This document shows, piece by piece, positions 1 to 6,388 of a stretch of DNA of 6,618 bases (positions within the stretch are counted from its first letter, which is position 1; every line of letters begins with the position of its first letter). Below the pieces are notes generated by a model, which did not search any database, was not told the DNA's origin, and was given only the letters and a program-made list of their open reading frames with translations. The stretch comes from Bacteroidales bacterium UBA5621 (GTDB lineage Bacteria; Bacteroidota; Bacteroidia; Bacteroidales; VadinHA17), in the NCBI GenBank assembly GCA_002424525.1, contig DIKJ01000179.1:1-6618 (forward strand). The letters run 5' to 3'. The position numbers and the translations under genes were made by a program.

Positions 1-198
1 AATAGTTTTTTCATGGTTGCAGGATCATTATTAAAAGTGAATCATAAATATAATAAAATCCATGATTTCTGATTATTGTTTTGTAAAATTGCATTCATGA
101 AACCCACGTGATTGATCCAATCATAAACACAGATAGATTCAATTCATTTTCAATCATGTGTGGTTCCATCAGACCATTAAAATAAATATTATATACTG
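1..198. other. AT-rich intergenic region upstream of the MBL-fold gene
   Basis: No supported gene is visible in this stretch. All three forward frames are closed by stops within about 72 bases of the left edge, so at most the last few codons of an upstream gene could be present, and nothing recognisable is encoded. The region is strongly AT-rich. It contains a 15-bp perfect palindrome (109-123, listed separately) and only weak promoter-like strings: a TAAAATTG at 84-91 one base away from the TAnnTTTG box, without a convincing upstream TTTG. No Shine-Dalgarno sequence precedes the ATG at 199, as is usual for Bacteroidota. Confidence 0.6.
109..123. promoter_or_regulatory. Perfect inverted repeat TGATTG-ATC-CAATCA, possible operator
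   Basis: Six-base arms, TGATTG (109-114) and CAATCA (118-123), flank a 3-base centre, about 75 bp before the start codon of the MBL-fold hydrolase. The size and symmetry fit a dimeric regulator site, but the arms are short and no second copy was found in the window. It could be a chance palindrome in AT-rich DNA. Confidence 0.25.
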
Positions 199-1038
199 AT
201 GAAAGCATATCTTTTCAATATTGCGAACTTCAGGGTTGACGGAGGGGCGATGTTCGGGGTGGTCCCGAAGGCTCTCTGGTCGAGGGTTTACCGGTCGGAT
301 GAGAATAACCTCATTGTCCTGACACTTCGCTCCCTTATAATCGAGACCGGCGGACATGTGATCCTTGTCGATACCGGCTGGGGCGACAAGCAGAATGAGA
401 AATTTTTCCGGCATGTTCATCAGCATGACGGGGAAGGGCTGGTTGAGGGACTCAGGAAAAGGGGTTACCGGCCTGAGGATATCACGGATGTTGTGCTTAC
501 ACACCTGCATGCTGATCATTGCGGGGGTGGCGTGAAATGGAACCAGTCACGGACAGGGTACGAGCTGACTTTTCCTGAGGCAGAATATCATGTAAGCCGT
601 CTGCAGTGGGAGTGGGCGGTGAAGAATAATCTGAGGGAGGCAGATGCGTTCCTTGAGGAGAATATTATTCCAGTTTCCGACAGCGGCCATCTGAGTCTGG
701 TGGACGAGGAGGGTGAATTATTCCAGGGCTTTTCCGTAAGGATATTCGGCGGTCATACGCCCGGTCTGATGATTCCGGTCATAAAGTACAAGGGCAGGAC
801 GCTGGTCTATACAGGGGACCTTATCCCGACTGCGGCTCATCTTCCTCTTATCTGGAACATGAGTTACGATGTTGAGTCGCTGAAAACCATTGATGAGAAG
901 AGGGAAATCCTGGAAGAGGCTTTGGCGAACAATCATATACTTGTTTTTCAGCACGATGAGAATATCGAGTGCTGTACTGTTGAGTTGACCGGGAAAGGGA
1001 TCCGCGCAAAAGATAAATTCCTGTTTTCGGAGATCTGA
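199..1038 (+). CDS. MBL-fold metallo-hydrolase (lactonase-like)
   Basis: A 279-residue metallo-beta-lactamase-fold hydrolase, probably binding two metal ions (usually zinc). The complete ligand set is visible: the HxHxDH signature at H102, H104, D106 and H107, then H186 in GGHTPG, the bridging D207 in YTGD, and H252 in FQHD. The strand before the active site reads LVDTGWGD (57-64). The N-terminal GGAMFGVVPKALW stretch (15-27) and overall length place it in the large subfamily that includes N-acyl-homoserine-lactonase-like and methyl-parathion-hydrolase-like proteins; the substrate cannot be read from sequence. There is no signal peptide, so it should be cytoplasmic. The ATG at 199 is the first in frame and the protein begins at the family's normal N-terminus. 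It is followed by a strong inverted repeat and a separate promoter for fumarase, so it is probably transcribed alone or with an upstream gene outside the window. Confidence 0.93.
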   Translation: MKAYLFNIANFRVDGGAMFGVVPKALWSRVYRSDENNLIVLTLRSLIIETGGHVILVDTGWGDKQNEKFFRHVHQHDGEGLVEGLRKRGYRPEDITDVVLTHLHADHCGGGVKWNQSRTGYELTFPEAEYHVSRLQWEWAVKNNLREADAFLEENIIPVSDSGHLSLVDEEGELFQGFSVRIFGGHTPGLMIPVIKYKGRTLVYTGDLIPTAAHLPLIWNMSYDVESLKTIDEKREILEEALANNHILVFQHDENIECCTVELTGKGIRAKDKFLFSEI

Positions 1039-1097
1039 CCTGCATTAAAACTGGCGCGGATATACAATCCGTGCCTTCCGTTCCGCGCCAGCAGGTC
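1037..1097 (+). terminator. Nested inverted repeat after the MBL-fold gene, probable transcript end
   Basis: Starting inside the TGA stop, an outer stem GACCTGC (1037-1043) / GCAGGTC (1091-1097) encloses an inner GC-rich stem CTGGCGCGG (1051-1059) / CCGCGCCAG (1083-1091). The left inner arm can instead pair locally: GGCGCGGAT (1053-1061) with ATCCGTGCC (1067-1075), a 9-pair hairpin with one G-U and a 5-base loop. The two hairpins exclude each other. The position just after a stop suggests a terminator or a 3' end stabiliser. Only a short TCTTT follows on the plus strand, so a classical U-tract terminator is not fully supported; on the minus strand the stem is followed by TTTTAA. Confidence 0.55.
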
Positions 1098-1141
1098 TTT
1101 AGTAGAATCAACACTATCTGATAAAGCTATTATGAAGATTT

Positions 1142-1174
1142 TTTGCGTATATAGAACTATTGTTAGTATATTTG
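1142..1174 (+). promoter_or_regulatory. Bacteroidota-type promoter for fumarase
   Basis: TATATTTG at 1167-1174 matches the Bacteroidota -7 consensus TAnnTTTG exactly. A TTTG at 1142-1145 lies 21 bases upstream, close to the expected spacing for the -33 element. Transcription would begin near 1180, giving a leader of about 60 bases before the fumarase ATG at 1245. The motif pair lies in an AT-rich spacer downstream of the preceding gene's hairpin, which argues that fumarase is transcribed independently of the MBL-fold gene. Confidence 0.6.
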
Positions 1175-1244
1175 AAATAAGGTATGATAAGTTACGTACA
1201 ACTCTCAGTAATGTATTTATTATAAATAAAATATAATAACAGAT

Positions 1245-2861
1245 ATGGCAGATTTCATTTACGAAACAGCTTTTCAGCATGGCAAGGACACGACAAAATA
1301 CCGGCTTCTGACAAGAGATTTTGTAAAACTGGTCGGAACAGACTGCGGAAAGGTTCTGAAGGTGGAACCACAGGCTCTTACACTTCTGGCCAGAGAGGCA
1401 GTATATGAACTCTCATTTTTTCTCAGGACTACACATCTCGAAAAACTCAGAAGGATACTTGATGATCCCGAGTCGACAGATAATGATCGATTTGTGGCAT
1501 ATCTCATGATCAAGAACTCAGTTATTTCGGCGAAAGGTGAGCTGCCATGGTGCCAGGATACAGGTACGGCCATCGTGATAGGCAGAAAAGGGGAAAACGT
1601 CATGACGGGAGGGAACGATGCCAGGTTTCTGTCGAAAGGCATATATGAGACTTTCAGGGACAGGAATCTCCGCTATTCGCAAATTGTGCCGCTGACGATG
1701 TTCCAGGAAAAGAACAGCGGAACGAACCTTCCGGCACAGATCGATATATATTCCCGCGAAGGAGTTACCTATGAATTTCTCTTTATTACCAAAGGCGGGG
1801 GGTCTGCCAACAAGACATACCTCTATCAGCAGGCAAAATCCCTTCTTAATGAGGAGTCGCTTATTAAATTTGTCAGGGAAAAGATTAAGGACCTGGGTAC
1901 GTCAGCATGCCCTCCATACCATCTTGCACTTGTTATTGGAGGAACATCGGCAGAGGCTACCCTCAAGGCAGTAAAGGAGGCTTCGGCTGGTTATCTCGAT
2001 GACCTGCCGCTTACCGGAAATGAGAGCGGACGTGCGTTCCGTGATACTGAATGGGAGGAAAGGATCGAAAGGATCTGCCAGGAATACGGGGTTGGAGCCC
2101 AGTTCGGCGGCAAATATTTTGTTCACGACGTGAGAGTTATCAGAATGCCCCGTCATGCGGCCTCGTGCCCCGTAGGACTGGGTGTCAGCTGCAGTGCCGA
2201 CCGGAATATCAGGGCTGTCATCAACGAGAAAGGGATCTGGCTCGAAAAGCTGGAAATGAATCCGGGCCGTTTTCTTCCTCCCAAAGCGCCGGAAATAGAG
2301 GATCCGGTCGAGATAGATCTCGATCTGCCGATGTCGAGCATTCTTGAAGAGCTGACTAAGCACCCGGTCAAGACGAGGCTGAGCCTGACCGGCACTCTGA
2401 TAGTAGCCAGGGATATTGCCCATGCCCGGATAAAAAAGATGCTGGACGAGGGGAAGCCTATGCCTTCGTATTTCAAGAATCATCCCATCTATTACGCAGG
2501 ACCGGCTAAGACTCCTGAGGGAATGGTGTCGGGCAGTTTCGGACCTACCACGGCGGGCCGGATGGATACATATGTTGAGCAGTTCCAGAGTCTGGGAGGG
2601 TCACTTATCATGGTTGCAAAGGGGAACCGCAACAGACAGGTAATAGATTCATGCAGGAAACATGGCGGATTCTACCTGGGATCTGTTGGCGGACCGGCGG
2701 CGATCCTCGCAGATGAAAATATTAAGTCGGTTGAACTGGTTGATTTTGAAGATCTGGGAATGGAAGCTGTAAGGAAGATTAGGGTTGAAAACATGCCTGC
2801 CTTTATTATCACCGACGACAAGGGAAACGATTTCTTTGATGAATACAACAAAGACAAGTAA
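1245..2861 (+). CDS. fumA: Fumarate hydratase, class I (iron-sulfur, single chain)
   Basis: Reversibly hydrates fumarate to L-malate in the TCA cycle or the reductive fumarate branch; cytoplasmic. At 538 residues it is the fused alpha-plus-beta form, close to the 548 residues of E. coli FumA. The three [4Fe-4S] ligands sit at C103 (PWCQDTGT), C222 (SACPPYH) and C316 (GVSCSADR), a constant offset of -2 from E. coli C105/C224/C318. Residues matching the known active site of the Leishmania enzyme are present: Q104, D105, R143, G186, H304, R389, T435, R439 and K459. The fourth iron is solvent exposed in this family, making it oxygen sensitive, which suits an anaerobe. The symbol is by family; FumA and FumB types cannot be separated here. 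It has its own promoter and an AT-rich leader without Shine-Dalgarno. Its stop lies 14 bp from the stop of a convergent gene. Confidence 0.97.
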   Translation: MADFIYETAFQHGKDTTKYRLLTRDFVKLVGTDCGKVLKVEPQALTLLAREAVYELSFFLRTTHLEKLRRILDDPESTDNDRFVAYLMIKNSVISAKGELPWCQDTGTAIVIGRKGENVMTGGNDARFLSKGIYETFRDRNLRYSQIVPLTMFQEKNSGTNLPAQIDIYSREGVTYEFLFITKGGGSANKTYLYQQAKSLLNEESLIKFVREKIKDLGTSACPPYHLALVIGGTSAEATLKAVKEASAGYLDDLPLTGNESGRAFRDTEWEERIERICQEYGVGAQFGGKYFVHDVRVIRMPRHAASCPVGLGVSCSADRNIRAVINEKGIWLEKLEMNPGRFLPPKAPEIEDPVEIDLDLPMSSILEELTKHPVKTRLSLTGTLIVARDIAHARIKKMLDEGKPMPSYFKNHPIYYAGPAKTPEGMVSGSFGPTTAGRMDTYVEQFQSLGGSLIMVAKGNRNRQVIDSCRKHGGFYLGSVGGPAAILADENIKSVELVDFEDLGMEAVRKIRVENMPAFIITDDKGNDFFDEYNKDK

Positions 2862-2875
2862 AAATAAACAGGAAC

Positions 2876-4309
2876 TTAAATCGGCTCGATAACGAAAATC
2901 TCATGCCTGTCGAGGCTTAGCCAGTATTTTATTGAGTTTTTCCGTACCAGTTCCCAGTAGATGTTGCTGTCGAGCCCGTAAACGAAATTGATCTCTTTCA
3001 GTTCGGCGCTCACCTTTTCTGCAATATCAGGCTTGAGCGAAACCCGTATTCTGGTATTCAGATAGGTAAAGTCCACTACCGGCATCAGCACCGAATCGTT
3101 TCTCACTGTAAGCAGTCCGTGGCCGGGAGTCGCCCCGGTGCTAACCTGCAATCCATCGTTCATACAGCTCAAAGGCGGGACGGATCCTGCATAGGATGTT
3201 GCCATGAACTCATCAACACCGGTATTGAAATATTCTCTTGCCCTGATCCCCATTTTGACTCCGATTATTGCATAGACTCCAAGATGCCTGTGCAGTTCGT
3301 TGGCTATTACCCCTGCAAACCATTCGTCATGGCCGTATTTCTCAATTATTTCAGTTACAAATGGTTGGATGTCATCAAAATAAAACGAGGGATCTGTCGG
3401 CAGTTCCCTGATCACCTGGTTCTCAGTCACTGTTTCACCCTTCAGGATACGGACCACAGCCTCTTTAATGCCTGCAAGGTCAGCAGGGGAGCTGTCGGAG
3501 TTTGTACCTGCCACCTTGTTAATAAAAAGATCCGGATAGTGAAGGAAAACGGGGACCATATCATCCACCGCGCTAAATGAGAATTTATGGGCCGAGGCAG
3601 TCGGGGAAACGAAGAAAGCGCTTAGTTTTCGGGCATAAGGGGTTCCTATGCCGGCTATGTCGCTTATGAGCTCCTTGTCATAAAAGTCGGCATTTCTGAG
3701 CTCAGCTTTTCTGACGACGCTGACCGGGATCTCCTGACGGAGCATCATTATGGAAGCATCCTTGCTGATATTATAATTGAACCCGCCTGTGTCTGCTGAA
3801 CCGTCGGCACTCCATATAATATTCTTCACCTGTTGCCTGAACAGAGGTATGTTGTTCAATGAAATATATGCAGTTGACATGCTTCCAAGACAGATGAAGG
3901 TGATCTTTGTTTTTTCAGCTATGAGCATATCACTGATAATCCGGAAGGCATCCGGAGCCTTTCCCGGATCAATGGTTCTTTCATCACCCCATACCATTTG
4001 AAGTGCCACCGGTAACTCCTTCGGCTTATAGTTGCTGCTGCGGTTTATTCCGACGGGAATACCTTCGTGCCTGTACGAGTTGAGAAGGCTTTTTACCTTG
4101 ATATATGCATTATCAGCAGTAAGAGCACCCGGCGATACAGTTATCGCCAGCACCCTCACATCATGTGATGCAAGGAGCATGCTTATGGCCTTTATGTCGT
4201 CAGTACCTCCGTCGGTGTCTATTATAACGTAATGAGATGGTTTCCACGGATGGGAAAATATGGTGATGGGAATCAGCAGGGCAAAACAAAGGAATAATAT
4301 CTTTTTCAT
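2876..4309 (-). CDS. Exported nucleoside hydrolase-like protein with C-terminal FmdE-like domain
   Basis: A 477-residue two-domain protein. Residues 1-20 form a Sec-type signal peptide (MKKILFLCF...) with no lipobox cysteine, so the product is probably periplasmic. Residues about 26-300 resemble inosine-uridine nucleoside hydrolases: DTDGGTDD at 31-38 matches the calcium-binding DxDPGxDD motif with Gly for Pro, and GGFNYN at 175-180 resembles the later substrate-binding loop. The expected C-terminal His-Asp is VDD (248-250), so the usual His is missing. Residues about 330-477 resemble the FmdE family (formylmethanofuran dehydrogenase subunit E): HRHLG (340-344), VKMG, PPLSCMNDGLQVSTGATPGHG (379-398, Cys382 kept, the frequent second Cys replaced by Ala393). 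The start was set at 4309, not the in-frame ATG at 4339, because only 4309 begins with a signal peptide and a promoter box lies between the two. Ribosyl hydrolysis is possible but unproven. Confidence 0.85.
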   Translation of the reverse strand: MKKILFLCFALLIPITIFSHPWKPSHYVIIDTDGGTDDIKAISMLLASHDVRVLAITVSPGALTADNAYIKVKSLLNSYRHEGIPVGINRSSNYKPKELPVALQMVWGDERTIDPGKAPDAFRIISDMLIAEKTKITFICLGSMSTAYISLNNIPLFRQQVKNIIWSADGSADTGGFNYNISKDASIMMLRQEIPVSVVRKAELRNADFYDKELISDIAGIGTPYARKLSAFFVSPTASAHKFSFSAVDDMVPVFLHYPDLFINKVAGTNSDSSPADLAGIKEAVVRILKGETVTENQVIRELPTDPSFYFDDIQPFVTEIIEKYGHDEWFAGVIANELHRHLGVYAIIGVKMGIRAREYFNTGVDEFMATSYAGSVPPLSCMNDGLQVSTGATPGHGLLTVRNDSVLMPVVDFTYLNTRIRVSLKPDIAEKVSAELKEINFVYGLDSNIYWELVRKNSIKYWLSLDRHEIFVIEPI

Positions 4310-4327
4310 AGAAAGTATTATTTGATG

Positions 4328-4335
4328 CAAATGTA
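4328..4335 (-). promoter_or_regulatory. Candidate -7 box for the nucleoside hydrolase/FmdE gene
   Basis: On the minus strand TACATTTG (4335 to 4328) matches TAnnTTTG exactly and ends 18 bases before the ATG at 4309, implying a leader of only about a dozen bases. No good TTG-type -33 element is seen about 20 bases further upstream, so the call rests on the -7 box alone. If real, it rules out the longer reading frame starting at 4339. Confidence 0.4.
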
Positions 4336-4388
4336 GCAATTTATGTTTAATTTATGCAGTGAGATTTAAAGGAACGTTTGTAATGGCT

Positions 4389-4409
4389 CCCTGCCCCCCC
4401 TGCCCCCCC
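4389..4409. repeat. C-run pair (TGCCCCCCC twice), potential G-quadruplex on the minus strand
   Basis: Within the AT-rich divergent spacer, a CCC (4389-4391) is followed by two copies of TG plus seven C (4392-4400 and 4401-4409). The minus strand therefore carries G7-CA-G7-CA-G3. Each G7 can supply two G-triplets, so four or more short-looped G-tracts are available for an intramolecular quadruplex. The last C's can also pair with AGGGG at 4426-4430 across a 15-base loop. The tract lies between the two divergent genes, about 80 bp from one start and 140 bp from the other. Homopolymer runs of this length are also prone to slippage, but they are outside any coding sequence. Confidence 0.55.
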
Positions 4410-4548
4410 TGGACGCTGACTGGCAAGGGGTCTGTGTTACTCCAACCCTAATGAGCTTTTGGGGTTATTGAATTTTAATTCTGAAAATGATTTCCGTCTG
4501 ATGCGGATATTATTTAATTTTATATCTTGAGCCAGTTTTTCATAAGGT

Positions 4549-6084
4549 ATGAAGAAAAAGATCCTGATCTGGTTCTTGCCAGGTTTAATAATAGGAATGC
4601 TCCTTATTCTGGGAGCAGGGAAACTTATAAGAGTTACATCCACGAATGAATTCTGTATGTCGTGTCATATTCACCCACTGGCCGACAATTCATGGAAAAG
4701 GTCGGTTCATTACGAAACCCGCTCAGGTGTCCGGACTGCCTGTGTGGAGTGTCATCTGCCTCCAAAAGGGCAGGGTTATCTGTGGGCAAAAACGACCACG
4801 GGCCTGCGGGATCTCTATGGTTACCTTTTTAAGGATTCGGCATCGTTTGACTGGGAAGCAAAGTCAAGACTTGATGTTGCAAGGGGCCATGTTTTCGAAT
4901 CAAGCTGTATCCATTGTCACGAAAACCTCTTCCCCTTAACCCTGACCAAAGAAGGCGAGGATGCACACCTTTATTATAATCAGACAAAAAAGCCGCCCGA
5001 TCTGCATTGCATCAACTGCCATCTTAACGCGGGCCACTACATCGAGGGATATACGCACGGAACCAACTCGACTTTCGGCCTGGTTTCGTCTGCTGCAAAA
5101 GAGCTGTTCACAAAACCCACTGTGGTCACAGAATTCAAATCCTTTACAGAACAAATCCCGCGTTCATCAGTGGCCTTTAACATGATGGCGATACCGGGCG
5201 GCACGTTCAGGATGGGAAGTCCGCTTGATGAGCCTTTCAGAAAAAGCAATGAGGGACCCAGGATCAATGTGGAGATCAGCCCGTTCTTTATGGCTGAAAT
5301 AGAAGTAACCTGGGATGAATACCTTGCTTTTTATGCCCAGACTGCTGCCGAGGGGCGGTCGACGGACACAGAGGGCCTGAGAAGCCAGGATGCACTTGAA
5401 ACGGATGCTATCTCAGGGGCCACTCCCCCCTATGGACAGCCTGATCAGGGCTGGGGATTGGGGCAGAGGCCCGCCATCTCATTCACTTATCACGCCGCTG
5501 AGACTTATTGCCGCTGGCTCTCACAGGTTACAGGCAAGACCTACCGCCTTCCGACTGAGGCCGAGTGGGAGTATGCCTGCAGGGGAGGAACGGCAGATCC
5601 ATACTTTTTCCCGGGCGATCCAAACAGGTTCGAGAAAAGCGGCCTGAGGGCAAGGCTTTCAAAAAATGACACCACCGTTATTAATTCTTATGTCGTTTAC
5701 AGGGAGAACAGTCCGACAAAAACACAGACACCAGATATTGTCAAACCTAATCCTTTCGGGCTGAAGAATATGCTCGGCAATGTTGCTGAATTCTGTTCCG
5801 ACTGGTATCAGCCGGATGCCTACTCGAGGTATGATGAGGAAACAATCAGGGACCCGCAGGGACCGGAAGAAGGAGAGGAACATGTTGTCAGAGGCGGATC
5901 GTTCATGAGTTCTGCCGGTTCTCTCAGGAGCGCTGCCCGTGATTATACGAGAACTGAAGCATGGATGATGACCGATCCGCAGATGCCTAAGAGCATCTGG
6001 TGGTACTCAGACTGCTTTCATGTAGGATTCCGGGTTGTCTGCGAATTCGACAGTAAAACAGGGAATTATACTACGGAAGAGTAG
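4549..6084 (+). CDS. NapC/NrfH-type tetraheme cytochrome c fused to a SUMF1 (FGE-sulfatase fold) domain
   Basis: A 511-residue fusion. Residues 5-24 form one hydrophobic N-terminal anchor, placing the rest in the periplasm. Residues about 25-170 are a NapC/NirT/NrfH-type cytochrome with four CxxCH haem sites: C36-H40, C65-H69, C120-H124 and C154-H158. K81 and D88 have the spacing of the Lys/Asp pair at the menaquinol site of Desulfovibrio NrfH, so quinol oxidation is likely. The family's CxxCHxM haem-1 motif is CMSCHIH here. After a linker (about 171-208), residues 210-500 are a SUMF1 domain: IPGGTFRMGS (215-224), RLPTEAEWEYACRGG (333-347), NMLGNVAEFCSDWY (407-420), VRGGSF (447-452) and HVGFRVVCE (491-499). 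The cysteine pair of true formylglycine-generating enzymes is absent. No nrfA lies beside it. Its job is unknown; electron delivery to, or by way of, the SUMF1 domain is an inference. Confidence 0.93.
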   Translation: MKKKILIWFLPGLIIGMLLILGAGKLIRVTSTNEFCMSCHIHPLADNSWKRSVHYETRSGVRTACVECHLPPKGQGYLWAKTTTGLRDLYGYLFKDSASFDWEAKSRLDVARGHVFESSCIHCHENLFPLTLTKEGEDAHLYYNQTKKPPDLHCINCHLNAGHYIEGYTHGTNSTFGLVSSAAKELFTKPTVVTEFKSFTEQIPRSSVAFNMMAIPGGTFRMGSPLDEPFRKSNEGPRINVEISPFFMAEIEVTWDEYLAFYAQTAAEGRSTDTEGLRSQDALETDAISGATPPYGQPDQGWGLGQRPAISFTYHAAETYCRWLSQVTGKTYRLPTEAEWEYACRGGTADPYFFPGDPNRFEKSGLRARLSKNDTTVINSYVVYRENSPTKTQTPDIVKPNPFGLKNMLGNVAEFCSDWYQPDAYSRYDEETIRDPQGPEEGEEHVVRGGSFMSSAGSLRSAARDYTRTEAWMMTDPQMPKSIWWYSDCFHVGFRVVCEFDSKTGNYTTEE

Positions 6085-6249
6085 ACCTGCAACTAAACTG
6101 TTATAATATTTAACAGAAAATCGGTGAACAAATTTGCTTTTTAAGAACCCAATTGCTATATTGCATCGCTTATAACCCTAACTTAACTTAAAAACTAACC
6201 TGAATCAGAGATCCTTCGAGTAAATAAAGTTTATTAATAAGCAATTATG

Positions 6250-6266
6250 AGTGTAAGATTTACACT
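6250..6266. promoter_or_regulatory. Perfect inverted repeat AGTGTAA-GAT-TTACACT, possible operator or hairpin
   Basis: Seven-base arms (6250-6256 and 6260-6266) around a 3-base centre; it could extend by two wobble pairs if transcribed. The short centre makes a DNA-binding dimer site more natural than an RNA hairpin. GCAATT occurs on both sides (6241-6246 and 6268-6273). It lies about 165 bp before the SusC-like start and could be an operator for it; no second copy is seen in the window. Confidence 0.4.
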
Positions 6267-6318
6267 TGCAATTTGCTGTCGTGCATTTGCTAGCCCTTAA
6301 TTCCTTTTCGGAACAGAC

Positions 6319-6388
6319 ACCAGCAACCAGTAACCAGCAACTATTAACCAGAAACCAGCAACGAGTAACAATTAACAATTAACAACAA
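6319..6388. repeat. Degenerate 7-bp tandem repeat, about ten units
   Basis: Ten consecutive heptamers begin with AC and keep phase without gaps: ACCAGCA, ACCAGTA, ACCAGCA, ACTATTA, ACCAGAA, ACCAGCA, ACGAGTA, ACAATTA, ACAATTA, ACAACAA. The 5' units are of the ACCAGYA type and the 3' units drift to ACAATTA. The block ends 44 bp before the SusC-like ATG. It holds no open frame of note and no promoter box. Function is unknown. Confidence 0.8.

Noticed and set aside
1..72. Possible tail of an upstream gene in frame 1 ending at TGA 70-72
   Set aside because: Only 23 residues, AT-rich, with no recognisable C-terminal motif; another forward frame also ends nearby, so no choice can be supported.
1902..2483. 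193-codon open frame on the minus strand
   Set aside because: It lies wholly inside the fumarase gene, whose protein carries every expected active-site residue; the reverse-strand product resembles no family and is an antisense shadow.
3119..3580. 153-codon open frame on the plus strand
   Set aside because: It is antisense to the hydrolase/FmdE gene, has no recognisable domain, and lacks a promoter or plausible start context.
4310..4339. Ten-residue N-terminal extension of the hydrolase/FmdE protein from the ATG at 4339
   Set aside because: The extension would bury the signal peptide behind extra residues, and its codons overlap an exact -7 promoter box; the start at 4309 is preferred.
4437..4643. 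68-codon open frame on the minus strand overlapping the start of the cytochrome fusion
   Set aside because: It overlaps the membrane-anchor codons of a clear gene, has no homology I recognise and no promoter.
4549..5060. Assignment of the N-terminal half as a dedicated nitrite reductase subunit NrfH
   Set aside because: The NrfH-like haem pattern is present, but no nrfA is adjacent, the haem-1 Met is replaced, and the chain continues into a SUMF1 domain; the gene symbol nrfH would overstate the function.
6161..6200. TAACCC/TAACTTAAC string resembling telomere-like or origin repeats
   Set aside because: Only one TAACCC unit is present and there is no regular array; simple AT-rich spacer sequence explains it.
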